In this document: positions 33,408-42,270 of the stretch, one piece after another
How positions within the stretch are numbered: position 1 is the stretch's first letter
How the letters are laid out: the number at the start of each line of letters is the position of its first letter
Assembly (NCBI GenBank): GCA_943369295.1
Contig: CALRMU020000003.1
Span: 248,001 to 312,000 of the forward strand
Origin: JAKRSE01 sp943369295
GTDB lineage: Bacteria; Armatimonadota; Fimbriimonadia; Fimbriimonadales; Fimbriimonadaceae
Direction: 5' to 3'
DNA: 64,000 bases
The notes under the pieces: generated by a model
Seen by the model: only the letters and a program-made list of their open reading frames with translations
What the model was told of the DNA's origin: nothing
Databases searched by the model: none
Position numbers and translations under genes: made by a program

Positions 33408-34721
33408 TCAGAACATGTATTCGTTGAGAAGATTCTCCAGCCTTTCCTGTCGGCCAGACTTTCTCACCGGCTCGCCAGCCGACTGAGCATGAGCATCGGC
33501 GTCTTCTAGAGAGACCTTGCCTGCCATGAGATCAGCTCCGAAACCGCTGTACCAGCCGGCATATCTTTCGTTCAAGAACTCTTCAAACCTGCCGTCCTGC
33601 TGGATGGCAAAGGCGATTTCAAGGCCTCGTGCAAAGGCGTCCATTCCACCGATGTGAGCGTAGAAGAGGTCGATCTCTTCGTGACTCTGCCTGCGGACCT
33701 TGGCGTCGAAGTTAAGGCCGCCGGTGGTGAATCCACCCATCGCAATCACCTCCATCATGATCTCCGTGGTCATGTAGAGATTGGTGGGGAACTGGTCGGT
33801 ATCCCAGCCAAGGAGAGGATCGCCAGTATTGGCATCAATGCTTCCCAAGGCACCCGCTTCTCGTGCTGTCATCAGTTCGTGACCGACGCTGTGGCCAGCC
33901 AAAGTGGCGTGGTTTGTCTCGATGTTCAGCTTCAGGTGGTCCATCAGATCGAACTCACGCAGGAAGTTGAGACAAGCGGCTGCATCGGAGTCGTACTGGT
34001 GCTTTGTGGGTTCCTTCGGCTTGGGCTCAATGTAGAATTGGCCGGTAAAGCCAATCTTCTTGGCGTAATCGACGGCCATCTTGAGAAGACGTGCAAACTG
34101 TTCGCGCTCCTGACCCATGCGGGTGTTCAGAATCGTATCGTAGCCTTCGCGGCCGCCCCAAAAGGTGTAGCCTTCTCCGCCAAGCGCAAGAGTGGCATCC
34201 ATGGCGTGAAGCACCTGTGATGCCGCCCAGGCAAAGACTTCTGGGTCTGGATTCGTGGCAGCGCCCGCTTGATAGCGAGGGTGAGAAAAGAGGTTGGCAG
34301 TGCCCCACAGCAGCTTGACCCCTGACTCCTGCTGCTTAACCTTTGCGGCATCGACTAAAACCTTCAAGTGTTTGTGGGTTTCGGCGAGAGTTGCTCCTTC
34401 GGGGGAAAGATCTCGGTCGTGGAAGCACCAATAATCGACCCCCAGCTTGTTGTAGAACTCGAAGGAGGCATCAAGGGTATCCAGAGCCCTCTGAACAGGA
34501 TCACTGGCCTGCTCCCACGGTCTGTTCGAAGTAACCGGACCGAAAGGATCCTGTCCAGTGGGCTTCATGGTGTGCCAGTAGCTGATGGCAAACTTCAGCC
34601 ACTCAGCCATGGTTTTGTCCCCAACTTTTTTGGACTTATCGTAGTAGCGAAAGGCAAGAGGATTGCGGCTCTTGGGGCCTTCGTAGGCGATGGGTTCCAC
34701 CACAGCGGGGAAGTAGGTCAT
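33408..34721 (-). CDS. xylA: Xylose isomerase
   Basis: A 437-residue TIM-barrel enzyme converting D-xylose to D-xylulose (and often glucose to fructose) using two divalent metals. Class II type by length and by WCFHDRDLSPEG (catalytic His region), YIEPKPKEPTKHQYD (metal/substrate region), ETNHATLAGHS and the metal-binding DANTGDPLLGWDTDQFP. No xylulokinase or sugar transporter is adjacent, so it may work with distant genes. A -10-like TAATCT lies 7 nt before the start on the minus strand. It is divergent from the gene at 34864 by 142 bp. Confidence 0.97.
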   Translation of the reverse strand: MTYFPAVVEPIAYEGPKSRNPLAFRYYDKSKKVGDKTMAEWLKFAISYWHTMKPTGQDPFGPVTSNRPWEQASDPVQRALDTLDASFEFYNKLGVDYWCFHDRDLSPEGATLAETHKHLKVLVDAAKVKQQESGVKLLWGTANLFSHPRYQAGAATNPDPEVFAWAASQVLHAMDATLALGGEGYTFWGGREGYDTILNTRMGQEREQFARLLKMAVDYAKKIGFTGQFYIEPKPKEPTKHQYDSDAAACLNFLREFDLMDHLKLNIETNHATLAGHSVGHELMTAREAGALGSIDANTGDPLLGWDTDQFPTNLYMTTEIMMEVIAMGGFTTGGLNFDAKVRRQSHEEIDLFYAHIGGMDAFARGLEIAFAIQQDGRFEEFLNERYAGWYSGFGADLMAGKVSLEDADAHAQSAGEPVRKSGRQERLENLLNEYMF

Positions 34722-34728
34722 AGGCGCA

Positions 34729-34734
34729 AGATTA
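34729..34734 (-). promoter_or_regulatory. Candidate -10 element (TAATCT) for xylA
   Basis: TAATCT on the minus strand (34734-34729) ends 7 nt before the xylA ATG. The same hexamer occurs close to the starts at 34864, 40738 and 58269. Confidence 0.4.
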
Positions 34735-34847
34735 CCGCCCCCAGGGCAGGCAGATTCTGGTCTGGACGGCCCGAAACCCCTTTGTATTTAGAACTGTATT
34801 CAATCGCCAGTCCTGTTGGCACAACCCATGTGATTTCTGAATCGTCT

Positions 34848-34853
34848 TAATCT
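34848..34853 (+). promoter_or_regulatory. Candidate -10 element (TAATCT) for the gene at 34864
   Basis: TAATCT ends 10 nt before the ATG at 34864. No -35 at the usual spacing; TTGGCA at 34816 is 26 bp upstream, too far. Confidence 0.4.
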
Positions 34854-34863
34854 ATGGAACTCC

Positions 34864-35763
34864 ATGAGCAAGTGGGCGAGATTTATCGGTGGTGCGGCGG
34901 TCTTGGGGGCCTTTGCCGTTGGTTTGGCTTGGTGGAAAGGGCCTGAATTGGGGTTCTTTAAGCCCAAGCCTTTCCCCGTTGTCCTGCCCGCAGATACGGA
35001 GGTTCAGCTCATGCTGCTCAAGCCCCTTGATTCAGGCGAAAGCCAAGTCGGAGAAAGGGTGCCCTGTTTGGTCGCAGAAGACGTTAAGTCTCCCAGCGGC
35101 TATGTCGTGATTCCAAAGGGAGCAGGGGCTCTGATCGAGGTCACCAGGGCTAGGCAGGGCAGTGCCTTGGGAGTGCTGGCTAATCAGCCTGCAAGGCTGG
35201 AAGTCAAGTTCATTTCGACCCTGGCCGTTGACAAGACTCCGGTTGAACTCGGTTCCGGCAGTGACAAAGAAAGCTTGGAAGTCACTTACGACATGACCGA
35301 GAAGGGCACTGTTGTCGACGTGGTTAAGAATCTTTGGAACCACTCAGAAACTCAGGAATCATTAAAGAGCCTCAACAACGTTTTCTCCACCGGAGAATGG
35401 AAGGCTCCTGATCTGAAGAAGGCTCTGGAGGATGTGGCTGTCCAGAGTGAGATGCCCCAGACAGCCCAAGCTTTGAAGTCTGATGAATCGTGGAGAAGGC
35501 TCTCTGAAACAGCAGGCAAGGTAGCTGGTGGCGACCTCTCTGGCCTGTCTGGCGGTGATGCTGTCCTCGCCTTAGGTGCTTTGAAAGAAATCGGCCGAGT
35601 GACAGGCTCTGTCACTGGCTTCCTTCAAGGCGCTATCAAGGGAAGAAACCTGTCTCTCCCTGTCGGATCGGTCTTGAAAGCCAAGACATCTCAAGACGAA
35701 AAGATCACCTACACCCCGCCCGATCCTCGGGCGAAGGTGAAGGAGATCACTGGAGCAAAGTAG
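34864..35763 (+). CDS. Membrane-anchored protein of unknown function
   Basis: A 299-residue protein with one N-terminal membrane segment (residues 7-25) and an exported remainder. Residues 40-120 form a beta-rich domain (LPADTEVQLMLLKPLDSGE, then VVIPKGAGALIEVTRAR) of a kind seen in many uncharacterised exported proteins of this type of organism. Residues 130-260 are mainly helical and the tail is basic. No catalytic motif seen. It stands between xylA (divergent) and the S51 hydrolase (convergent, 6 bp apart). Confidence 0.6.
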   Translation: MSKWARFIGGAAVLGAFAVGLAWWKGPELGFFKPKPFPVVLPADTEVQLMLLKPLDSGESQVGERVPCLVAEDVKSPSGYVVIPKGAGALIEVTRARQGSALGVLANQPARLEVKFISTLAVDKTPVELGSGSDKESLEVTYDMTEKGTVVDVVKNLWNHSETQESLKSLNNVFSTGEWKAPDLKKALEDVAVQSEMPQTAQALKSDESWRRLSETAGKVAGGDLSGLSGGDAVLALGALKEIGRVTGSVTGFLQGAIKGRNLSLPVGSVLKAKTSQDEKITYTPPDPRAKVKEITGAK

Positions 35764-35769
35764 GCTTCC

Positions 35770-36468
35770 TTAACTGATCAAGGTTGTGACCAAAGGAGTC
35801 TCTATGAAGGCTCCTTCTGGTGCGCCAACTTCATAGACCAAGGCTTCAGGCTCAAAGCTGAAGGCTTCCTTTCGGCTATCTGGGCTGATGCGGAGGCAGG
35901 CGTAATCATCGGCCGCCCATCCCGCCTTCATTTCTCTAGATTCCAAAAACCTTGCTAGGGTTGGCTTTCGCTCAGCTTCTCCGTGGTAGTGGGGGCAGAA
36001 GCTTCCTTCAACCCATCCCATAGCGGGGATCACTTCTAAGGCTCTGCCGAAGGAGTCTGTTGAACACTCCTCAAACCAGCAGTTGGCACCGGCGCTGACT
36101 CCCCCAATAAGCGTCCCCTGCTGATGAGCCTGTTTCAGGATTTCATCCAATCTCCATAGCTTCCAAAGAGCGATCATGTTGTAGGTGTTGCCGCCTCCGA
36201 CAAAGACAGCATCGGAATCGAGAACTCTCTTGAGATCGTCTCGCGATTCTGGCCAGTAGAGGCTGAGAATGAAAGCTTCGACACCTTGGTGACGGGCAGC
36301 TTCCTTGAATCTGGCAATGCGGTAATCGCTGTCTCCGGTCGCCGTTGGAATGAAGGTCAGGCGTGGCTTTGCCACTCCTGTCAGATTGAGAAACCAAGAA
36401 TCAAACTCGGGAAGAGGATTATCACCGTCAAACCCGCCTCCCCCCATCGCAACCAACTCACCTGGCAT
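35770..36468 (-). CDS. S51-family peptidase (dipeptidase E / cyanophycinase-like)
   Basis: A 232-residue class I glutamine-amidotransferase-like serine hydrolase of family S51. The start at 36468 follows AAGGAAG closely; the longer open frame to 36576 runs into the divergent gene. GGGNT (about residues 91-95), the nucleophile elbow GVSAGAN with S125, and CPHYHGE (His near 159-161) are the family landmarks. Peptidase E cleaves Asp-X dipeptides and cyanophycinase cleaves the beta-Asp-Arg polymer; these cannot be told apart here. Single-domain length favours peptidase E. Only 22 bp separate its start from that of the divergent S9 peptidase, so the two may share control. Confidence 0.85.
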   Translation of the reverse strand: MPGELVAMGGGGFDGDNPLPEFDSWFLNLTGVAKPRLTFIPTATGDSDYRIARFKEAARHQGVEAFILSLYWPESRDDLKRVLDSDAVFVGGGNTYNMIALWKLWRLDEILKQAHQQGTLIGGVSAGANCWFEECSTDSFGRALEVIPAMGWVEGSFCPHYHGEAERKPTLARFLESREMKAGWAADDYACLRISPDSRKEAFSFEPEALVYEVGAPEGAFIETPLVTTLIS

Positions 36469-36490
36469 CTTCCTTAGGTACCCTCTCCCG

Positions 36491-39058
36491 ATGCGAAATT
36501 GCCTCTTTGGGCTCAGCTTCGCGGTCTTGGCCGCTGGTGCTTGGGCACAATCTGCGCCGCCCGCGGCGGCAGGCACACCAAACGCGAATCAAAAGGTTCT
36601 TCAGAACGAGTCTTTCATTCGCCCTCCAGCCCTTGTAGAGCAGGCAGTTTTAGCCCCCTGGCATCTGAACGCCAGTGTCACCAACCTTGATTCCGCCAAT
36701 GAAAGGTGGATTCAAACGACACGAGATGGCATGCCGAAGCTTGCCGATCTTGCCAGCCCCTCAGTCAATATCGCTGGGCTGCAGGTTCATCTCGGTTCAG
36801 AAGCGAGCCGGGCTCTGATTTCTCGAAGAGCGAGCGGCCTGACGATCCATTCTCTTTCAGGTGGAAAATCGGTCAAGGTTGATATCCCTTCAGATGTCTC
36901 TCCTGTTTCGCCTACATGGTCACCGGATGGCAAATGGGTGGCATTTCTTGGCCTCAAAAATGACGGAGTTTGGATCTATATCGCTGATTCGGCGAATGGC
37001 AAGGTTCGTCGACTCAGCGACAGGCGTGTTTTGGCCACGATGGTCACTGATCTGACCTGGAAGAGTGATTCCTCTGCTCTTCTTACAGTCCTCGTGCCGG
37101 AAAAGCGCCCGGAAGCCACTCCTTTCGGAGCCCTTCCTACGGGACCTCACGTCAAGATGTCCTCCCCTACGCCCACCAGGCTTAGAACATTTCCTGATCG
37201 CTTAGAGGATGCCGATGAAGGTCGAAGACTGAAAAGGCTGCTGACTGGTCAGCCTGCTTCAGTTGACCTCAAGGGCCAGGTGAAGACGATTGGCGAGCCA
37301 AAGATGGTCGCAAGCATTAATGCTTCCCACGATCTTTCGGCCTTTAGAATCTTTGAGATTCGTGAACCATTCCTTATGATTCAGCCTTTCTCGTCATTCT
37401 CCCGACGAGAAGCTTTGGTTCTGGCCGACGGCAAAGAAGTGACTCAGCTCTCCACATCGGGAGGCATAGGCGGCGGTCAGGCTCCACCTACCGATGATTC
37501 ACAGTTCTTCGATTCAGATGAGAATCAGGATGAACAAAGAGCCCAAGCTGGTCAGGGTGGCCAGGGCAGACCTGCCGGGGCGGCTGGTCAGGGTGCGTCG
37601 GGCGGTCGGCCCGATGCACGACGATCTTTGACCTGGGCGCCAGACGGCAAGGGCATGATTCATCTTCAGCGATCGCCCGCTGACAGTGAAGGCAAGCGAA
37701 AGGATCGCCTTGTGCGATGGATTTACCCCTATGACGACAAGAGCGTCACGGTGCTGTGGGAATCTGACAAGGATATTCCCAGCTTCACCTGGATGCCCGA
37801 TTTCAAGTCGATTCTGCTTACAAGCACAGCCGGTACCGAAGTCACCATTGAGCGAGTTGAACTGAAGCAGGGCGCCAAGCCTGTTAAGGTTGTCGGCTAC
37901 AAGACTGGCGACTTCTTTGACACCTTTGGGACTCTAATGACCCAGGAAACGAAGCTGGGTGGCCGAGCCGCTATGGTCTCGAAGGATGGATCATCTCTCT
38001 TCTTCAGTGGCATTCAGTACGACAAGGACCCAGATACGAAGGCTCCACGTCCCTTCATCGACAAGGTTGCCATTGCCGATGGCAAGAAGGAAAGAGTCTG
38101 GCAGTCTTCTGAGACGGCCTTTGAAACAGCTCGATCTCTGGATTCCGATGCGCAGGTGCTGCTAGTCTCCAGGCAGAGCCGAACCCAAATTGGCAACGAT
38201 TTTGTGGTGAACCTCTCGACCAAACAGGAGAGGCAGGTGACGGCGAATATCGATCATTTCCCAGCGGCTCAGGGTCTGCAGAGAAAGAGAGTTCAAGTCA
38301 CTCGCCAGGATGGATTCAAGTTCTGGGCTGATGTCACCCTGCCTCGCTTTGCCTTTGATGGAGTCGGGCGCAAAGCTTTCTTCTGGTTCTATCCAAGCGA
38401 GACTCGAGATCAGAAGTCTTACGACGAGAGCAAGCGAACAAGGAACATCAACCTCTACCAAAGGCTTTCGTCTTCGAGTGCGGAGATCTTTGCTCTGCTT
38501 GGTTATGTTGTCGTCCAGCCAGATGTGCCGATTGTCGGGACAGCAGAAAGACCAAACGATGCCTTCTTGGTCAGTCTTCGCAACTCCCTTTCGTCGGTGA
38601 TTGATGAACTGGAAAGGCAAAGGCTGGTTGATCGTCGCTATCTTTCAATCGGCGGCCACTCTTACGGAGCCTTTAGCACCGCTCACGCCATGATCCAGAC
38701 TCCTTTCTTCAAGGCGGGTATCGCTGGAGCAGGGAACTACAACCGACTCTTGACTCCTTTCGGCTTCCAGTCTGAGCCTCGCCAGCTTTGGGAACAGAAG
38801 GATGTTTACCTCGACATGTCGCCCATTCTCAGAGCCAATGAACTGACCGGAGCTTTGCTGATGTACCACGGTGCGGAAGACCAGAACATCGGCACCTTCC
38901 CGATCAACTCCTACCGCATGTTCGATGCTTTGGAGTCCTTGGGCAAGCCTGCCGCTCTTTATGTTTATCCTTACGAAGACCATGGTCAGATTGCAATGGA
39001 AACTCGGCTGGATATGTGGGCGAGGTGGATCGCCTGGCTGGAAGAGCACGTTAAGTAA
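36491..39058 (+). CDS. Exported prolyl-oligopeptidase-family (S9) serine peptidase
   Basis: An 855-residue secreted serine peptidase. The start at 36491 gives a signal peptide (MRNCLFGLSFAVLAAGAWAQ); the open frame further upstream overlaps the divergent S51 gene. A beta-propeller-like N-terminal region contains a Gly/Gln/Ala-rich insert near residues 340-375. The catalytic triad is S724 (GGHSYGAF), D797 (GAEDQN) and H831 (YEDHG). It is related to glutamyl/dipeptidyl peptidases of S9. Same fold as the enzyme at 9555 but clearly divergent. It ends at a bidirectional terminator shared with dnaB. Confidence 0.9.
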   Translation: MRNCLFGLSFAVLAAGAWAQSAPPAAAGTPNANQKVLQNESFIRPPALVEQAVLAPWHLNASVTNLDSANERWIQTTRDGMPKLADLASPSVNIAGLQVHLGSEASRALISRRASGLTIHSLSGGKSVKVDIPSDVSPVSPTWSPDGKWVAFLGLKNDGVWIYIADSANGKVRRLSDRRVLATMVTDLTWKSDSSALLTVLVPEKRPEATPFGALPTGPHVKMSSPTPTRLRTFPDRLEDADEGRRLKRLLTGQPASVDLKGQVKTIGEPKMVASINASHDLSAFRIFEIREPFLMIQPFSSFSRREALVLADGKEVTQLSTSGGIGGGQAPPTDDSQFFDSDENQDEQRAQAGQGGQGRPAGAAGQGASGGRPDARRSLTWAPDGKGMIHLQRSPADSEGKRKDRLVRWIYPYDDKSVTVLWESDKDIPSFTWMPDFKSILLTSTAGTEVTIERVELKQGAKPVKVVGYKTGDFFDTFGTLMTQETKLGGRAAMVSKDGSSLFFSGIQYDKDPDTKAPRPFIDKVAIADGKKERVWQSSETAFETARSLDSDAQVLLVSRQSRTQIGNDFVVNLSTKQERQVTANIDHFPAAQGLQRKRVQVTRQDGFKFWADVTLPRFAFDGVGRKAFFWFYPSETRDQKSYDESKRTRNINLYQRLSSSSAEIFALLGYVVVQPDVPIVGTAERPNDAFLVSLRNSLSSVIDELERQRLVDRRYLSIGGHSYGAFSTAHAMIQTPFFKAGIAGAGNYNRLLTPFGFQSEPRQLWEQKDVYLDMSPILRANELTGALLMYHGAEDQNIGTFPINSYRMFDALESLGKPAALYVYPYEDHGQIAMETRLDMWARWIAWLEEHVK

Positions 39059-39075
39059 TCTGAGGTGATTATCAA

Positions 39076-39116
39076 AAATGGCTCGTTCTCTTTGGAGAAC
39101 GAGCCATTTCTTTTTC
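39076..39116. terminator. Bidirectional intrinsic terminator between S9 peptidase gene and dnaB
   Basis: Arms 39076-39090 and 39095-39109 form a perfect 15-bp stem with a 4-nt loop. It is followed by TTTCTTTTT on the plus strand and preceded by an A-run that serves the minus strand. Confidence 0.93.
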
Positions 39117-39117
39117 C

Positions 39118-39153
39118 AGACCTCTGATGGCTGAAATCAGTCATCAGAGGTCT
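39118..39153 (-). other. Perfect 12-bp inverted repeat just after dnaB
   Basis: Arms 39118-39129 and 39142-39153 pair perfectly around a 12-nt loop, ending 3 bp from the dnaB stop. No T-run follows, so it may be a 3' stabilising stem acting with the neighbouring terminator. Confidence 0.6.
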
Positions 39154-39156
39154 TTG

Positions 39157-40599
39157 CTAGCCGTCTGAGGCTTCGCCCTTTTCTGCCTTCAGCATAGCCA
39201 GATAGTCTTCTTTCGATTCCTCTTGAAGGTTGCTGAAGCGGGTGTAGGAGGGTGTAAAGGCCAAGTAGACGATTCCGGTTGGGCCGTTTCTATGCTTGAG
39301 AATGCCAAGCTCAGCGACTTCGCTCTTGCCTGGCTCGAATTTCTTGCCTTGATCCACCGCCTTCTTTTTGTAGTATTCGTGGCGGTAGATCGACATGACC
39401 AGGTCGGCTTCGGCTTCAATGGAGCCGGATTCACGAAGGTCGCTCAGGTTCGGTCTTTTGTCGTCTCGGCCTTCAACACCGCGGTTGACCTGACAAAGCG
39501 CCAAGATCGGGACTCCCAACTCTTTGGCTGTCTGCTTTAGTGATCGAGCGATATCGGCGATTTCCTGGTTGCGGTTTTCAGTTTTTCTGCTTGACCGCAT
39601 CAGCTGAAGGTAGTCAACAACGATCATTCCCAAGGGACCTTGGCTCATGAGTCGCCTGCACTTGCCCTTCAATTCAAGCGGGGAGAGGTCTGACGTGTCG
39701 TCAATGAAAATGGGCAGCTGATAGATCGTATCCACCCCGTCCGCCATTCTTCGATAGTCGTCGCGTGAAATGTCTGGCTTCTTAAAGACACCCATGGGCA
39801 GCTGGGCTTCTGTGGCCAGCATTCTTCTAATGAGCTGCTCGCCCGTCATTTCTAGGCTGAAGACGGCCACGTTCAATCCTTCACGCGCCGCCCCGAGAGC
39901 CATGTTCATGGCAAGTGATGTTTTGCCCATGGCAGGTCGGGCGGCCAGGATGATGAGGTCGCCAGGATAGAAGCCAGTTGTGATTGAGTCAAGATCGATG
40001 AAGCCAGTCTCAAGTCCGTGCTCTGGCTCGCCCGCCTCAATAAGGTCGTCGACCTTCTGAAAAAGGTCTCGCACCAGTTTCTTGGCGCTCATGAACTCTT
40101 TGCCAAGCCTTCTTTGCCCTGCGCTGTAGACGATTCCTTCTGCCTGCTCGATTTTCTCGGTGACATCCAGCTCGGAATCGTTGACCAGGTGGGTGATCTG
40201 GTGGCCAGCCGCCTGGAGCCTGCGAAGGACAGCGTAATCAATGACGATGGTGGCGTAGTGAGACGCGTTGACTGCGGTCGGAACGACTTCGTTCAGGTTA
40301 ATGAGGTACTCAATGCCGCCTGCTTCCTGAAGCCTCCCACGGCTCACCAGGACGTTCTTGACCGTGACCAAGTCGACTGCCTGATTCTCTTCTTTCAGCT
40401 GGCAGATGGCTCGATAGATTTCTTTGTGGGCGGGATGATAGAGGTCGTCTTCCTCTCTGATTCGAGACAGGACGTCTTCGACCGCCTGGGCGCTGAGCAT
40501 CATCGAGCCCAGGGCGCACATTTCAGCTTCTAAGCTGTGGGGAGGAGTACGGCCGAGTTCATCGGAATCAAAGGTCTGCCTGGGTTCGCGTCTCGCCAT
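39157..40599 (-). CDS. dnaB: Replicative DNA helicase DnaB
   Basis: A 480-residue hexameric 5'-3' helicase of the replication fork. The start at 40599 (MARREPRQTF) is used; a TTG at 40662 would add a non-conserved segment. N-terminal primase-interacting domain (PHSLEAEMCALGSMML onwards), linker, then the RecA-like domain with Walker A ARPAMGKTSL, Walker B MIVVDYLQLM, and SEVAELGILKHRNGPTG near the end. No intein. The protein is normal length. It is divergent from the exported protein at 40738. Confidence 0.96.
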   Translation of the reverse strand: MARREPRQTFDSDELGRTPPHSLEAEMCALGSMMLSAQAVEDVLSRIREEDDLYHPAHKEIYRAICQLKEENQAVDLVTVKNVLVSRGRLQEAGGIEYLINLNEVVPTAVNASHYATIVIDYAVLRRLQAAGHQITHLVNDSELDVTEKIEQAEGIVYSAGQRRLGKEFMSAKKLVRDLFQKVDDLIEAGEPEHGLETGFIDLDSITTGFYPGDLIILAARPAMGKTSLAMNMALGAAREGLNVAVFSLEMTGEQLIRRMLATEAQLPMGVFKKPDISRDDYRRMADGVDTIYQLPIFIDDTSDLSPLELKGKCRRLMSQGPLGMIVVDYLQLMRSSRKTENRNQEIADIARSLKQTAKELGVPILALCQVNRGVEGRDDKRPNLSDLRESGSIEAEADLVMSIYRHEYYKKKAVDQGKKFEPGKSEVAELGILKHRNGPTGIVYLAFTPSYTRFSNLQEESKEDYLAMLKAEKGEASDG

Positions 40600-40721
40600 G
40601 AAAAGGGGTCCGGTTTGATTATGAGGGAAGGACCATGCGGGAGCGGGCAAGTATTCCCCCAACCTTTCCTATGGGGGTGTCTTCTGAGGATCTTCAAACC
40701 TCCTTCACCAGTCGTCAGGTT

Positions 40722-40727
40722 TAATCT
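40722..40727 (+). promoter_or_regulatory. Candidate -10 element (TAATCT) for the gene at 40738
   Basis: TAATCT ends 10 nt before the ATG, with no ribosome site between. Confidence 0.4.
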
Positions 40728-40737
40728 GGGCTTCACT

Positions 40738-41400
40738 ATGAGCAAGCTGTCTTCGCTGCTTTTTGTTTCAGTTCTTGCTTTGTCCGCCGGCAGTCTGGCC
40801 GCACCCACCAAATTCTTTGGCAAGACTGGACCCCAGGCCATCAAATACGGACTTGATGGCTGGGTTAGCTATGTTCAAAAGCAGAAGGGAAGCAACACGC
40901 GAAAGAACACGATTGGCGCCTACAACTTTTACACTTCTGCTCGAAAGGCCACGAACAAGGCTGCGATGTCCAAGCTGACGAAGTGGCAGGCTACGGCCCT
41001 GGAAAACATTGCAGGCAAGTTGACTGCTGCTGGTCTCGCCCTAAACAAGGCTGAATTTGCCGCTGCCATGGGTGGGGAGTCTTATGAAGTGGAAGCGGCC
41101 CGCCGGCCAGCTATCGTTCAGGAAGTGATTCACCTGGTTTTGGTGAGAAAATCCGCCCGAGAGATGCTGGTCACCGGAAATCAGTACGCAGAGATCATTG
41201 ACGGCTGGAGAGAGAGCCTCGCCGAAACCGCCAAGGTCAACAACAGCCCTAAAACAGTTCCATCCTTGGGGGCTGCCGCTCTGAAGTCGGTCGATGATGC
41301 CAGAACGGCGATTTCCACTTTCGATGAGGATCCGGGGAATCTGTTCAGAATCACCTTGGCCCACTTCATGGCCGGGGAGACTTACGAAAGACCTTTCTGA
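40738..41400 (+). CDS. Exported protein of unknown function (paralogue of the gene at 42271)
   Basis: A 220-residue exported protein. The start at 40738 gives a signal peptide ending SAGSLAA; the open frame upstream to 40537 overlaps dnaB. The mature protein is mostly helical. Its N-terminal block (GKTGPQAIKYGLDGWVSY) aligns with the corresponding block of the protein encoded at 42271-42951 (GKTPEQVVQMGRDKWFKF), so the two form a diverged pair on either side of trpA. No enzyme motif seen. Confidence 0.65.
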   Translation: MSKLSSLLFVSVLALSAGSLAAPTKFFGKTGPQAIKYGLDGWVSYVQKQKGSNTRKNTIGAYNFYTSARKATNKAAMSKLTKWQATALENIAGKLTAAGLALNKAEFAAAMGGESYEVEAARRPAIVQEVIHLVLVRKSAREMLVTGNQYAEIIDGWRESLAETAKVNNSPKTVPSLGAAALKSVDDARTAISTFDEDPGNLFRITLAHFMAGETYERPF

Positions 41401-41430
41401 TAAAGAAACCCTGTCTCTTTGAGATCCCGA

Positions 41431-42228
41431 TTAATCAGACCTTGTCGCCGCTTTCAGACTCTGGATCCTCTCAACGAGGACATCCTTTCCTCGGCCTTCA
41501 TCCCAAGTCTGGTAGATCAGGTCCACCAGGCTTGAGCCGACTACTGCGCCATCGGCAACCGAGCAGACCATCCGAACGTGTTCTGGCTTAGAGATTCCGA
41601 AGCCAACGCAGATAGGGGTTTCTGAGTATGCTCTGAGCTTCGAGACCAGACCCTTCACTTCAGGTGGAGCCTCAGAACCGGCCCCAGTCACCCCAGTTCG
41701 GCTCACAGCATAGATAAAGCCTGTTGACGTCTCCGCCACTTTCTTCAGCCTGTCTTCGGTCGAAGTGGGGGCGGCGAGGTAGATGGTATCCAAGCCAGCG
41801 GCTTTGGCTGCTTCGTTCCACGAATGGCTTTCAATATCTGGGGTCAAGTCACAGACGATGACTCCAGAAACCCCGGCTTCAACACAGTCAGCGGCAAACT
41901 GACTTAGTCCTCGGCGAACCATGAGGTTGAGGTAGCCCATGGCGATCACAGGGATCTGAAGATTCGCCTCTTTAATGGCTGCCAAGACTCCTGGAGGATT
42001 GGTGCCTCGATCCAAAGATCTCTGCGATGCGGCCTGAATGGTCGGGCCGTCTGCGATGGGGTCCGAGAAAGGAATTCCCACTTCCACGAGGTCAGCGCCA
42101 GCTTCCTGGATCGCTTGAAGAATGGCTGGGAGCTGATCCAAACTCGGATCCCCTGCGGTCACAAAGGGAATGAGGGCTTTTTCGCCCGAATTGGAAAGTC
42201 GAGCGAAGGCAGCTTGGATCAGGCTCAC
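41431..42228 (-). CDS. trpA: Tryptophan synthase alpha chain
   Basis: A 265-residue TIM-barrel subunit cleaving indole-3-glycerol phosphate to indole, which is channelled to TrpB. Catalytic E49 (LVEVGIPFSDP) and D60 (PIADG) are at the same positions as in E. coli, and the phosphate-binding region (CVGFGIS, VGSSLVD) is intact. No other trp gene is adjacent, so the pathway genes are dispersed. It is followed by a short gap and convergent with the gene at 40738. Confidence 0.96.
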   Translation of the reverse strand: MSLIQAAFARLSNSGEKALIPFVTAGDPSLDQLPAILQAIQEAGADLVEVGIPFSDPIADGPTIQAASQRSLDRGTNPPGVLAAIKEANLQIPVIAMGYLNLMVRRGLSQFAADCVEAGVSGVIVCDLTPDIESHSWNEAAKAAGLDTIYLAAPTSTEDRLKKVAETSTGFIYAVSRTGVTGAGSEAPPEVKGLVSKLRAYSETPICVGFGISKPEHVRMVCSVADGAVVGSSLVDLIYQTWDEGRGKDVLVERIQSLKAATRSD

Positions 42229-42270
42229 AGCAGGGATTGATACCCCTAATCTGACAAAGCGCTCCGGGGC

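Noticed and set aside
36350..36490. Upstream in-frame start for the S9 peptidase at 36350
   Set aside because: It overlaps the divergent S51 gene and hides a clear signal peptide that starts at 36491.
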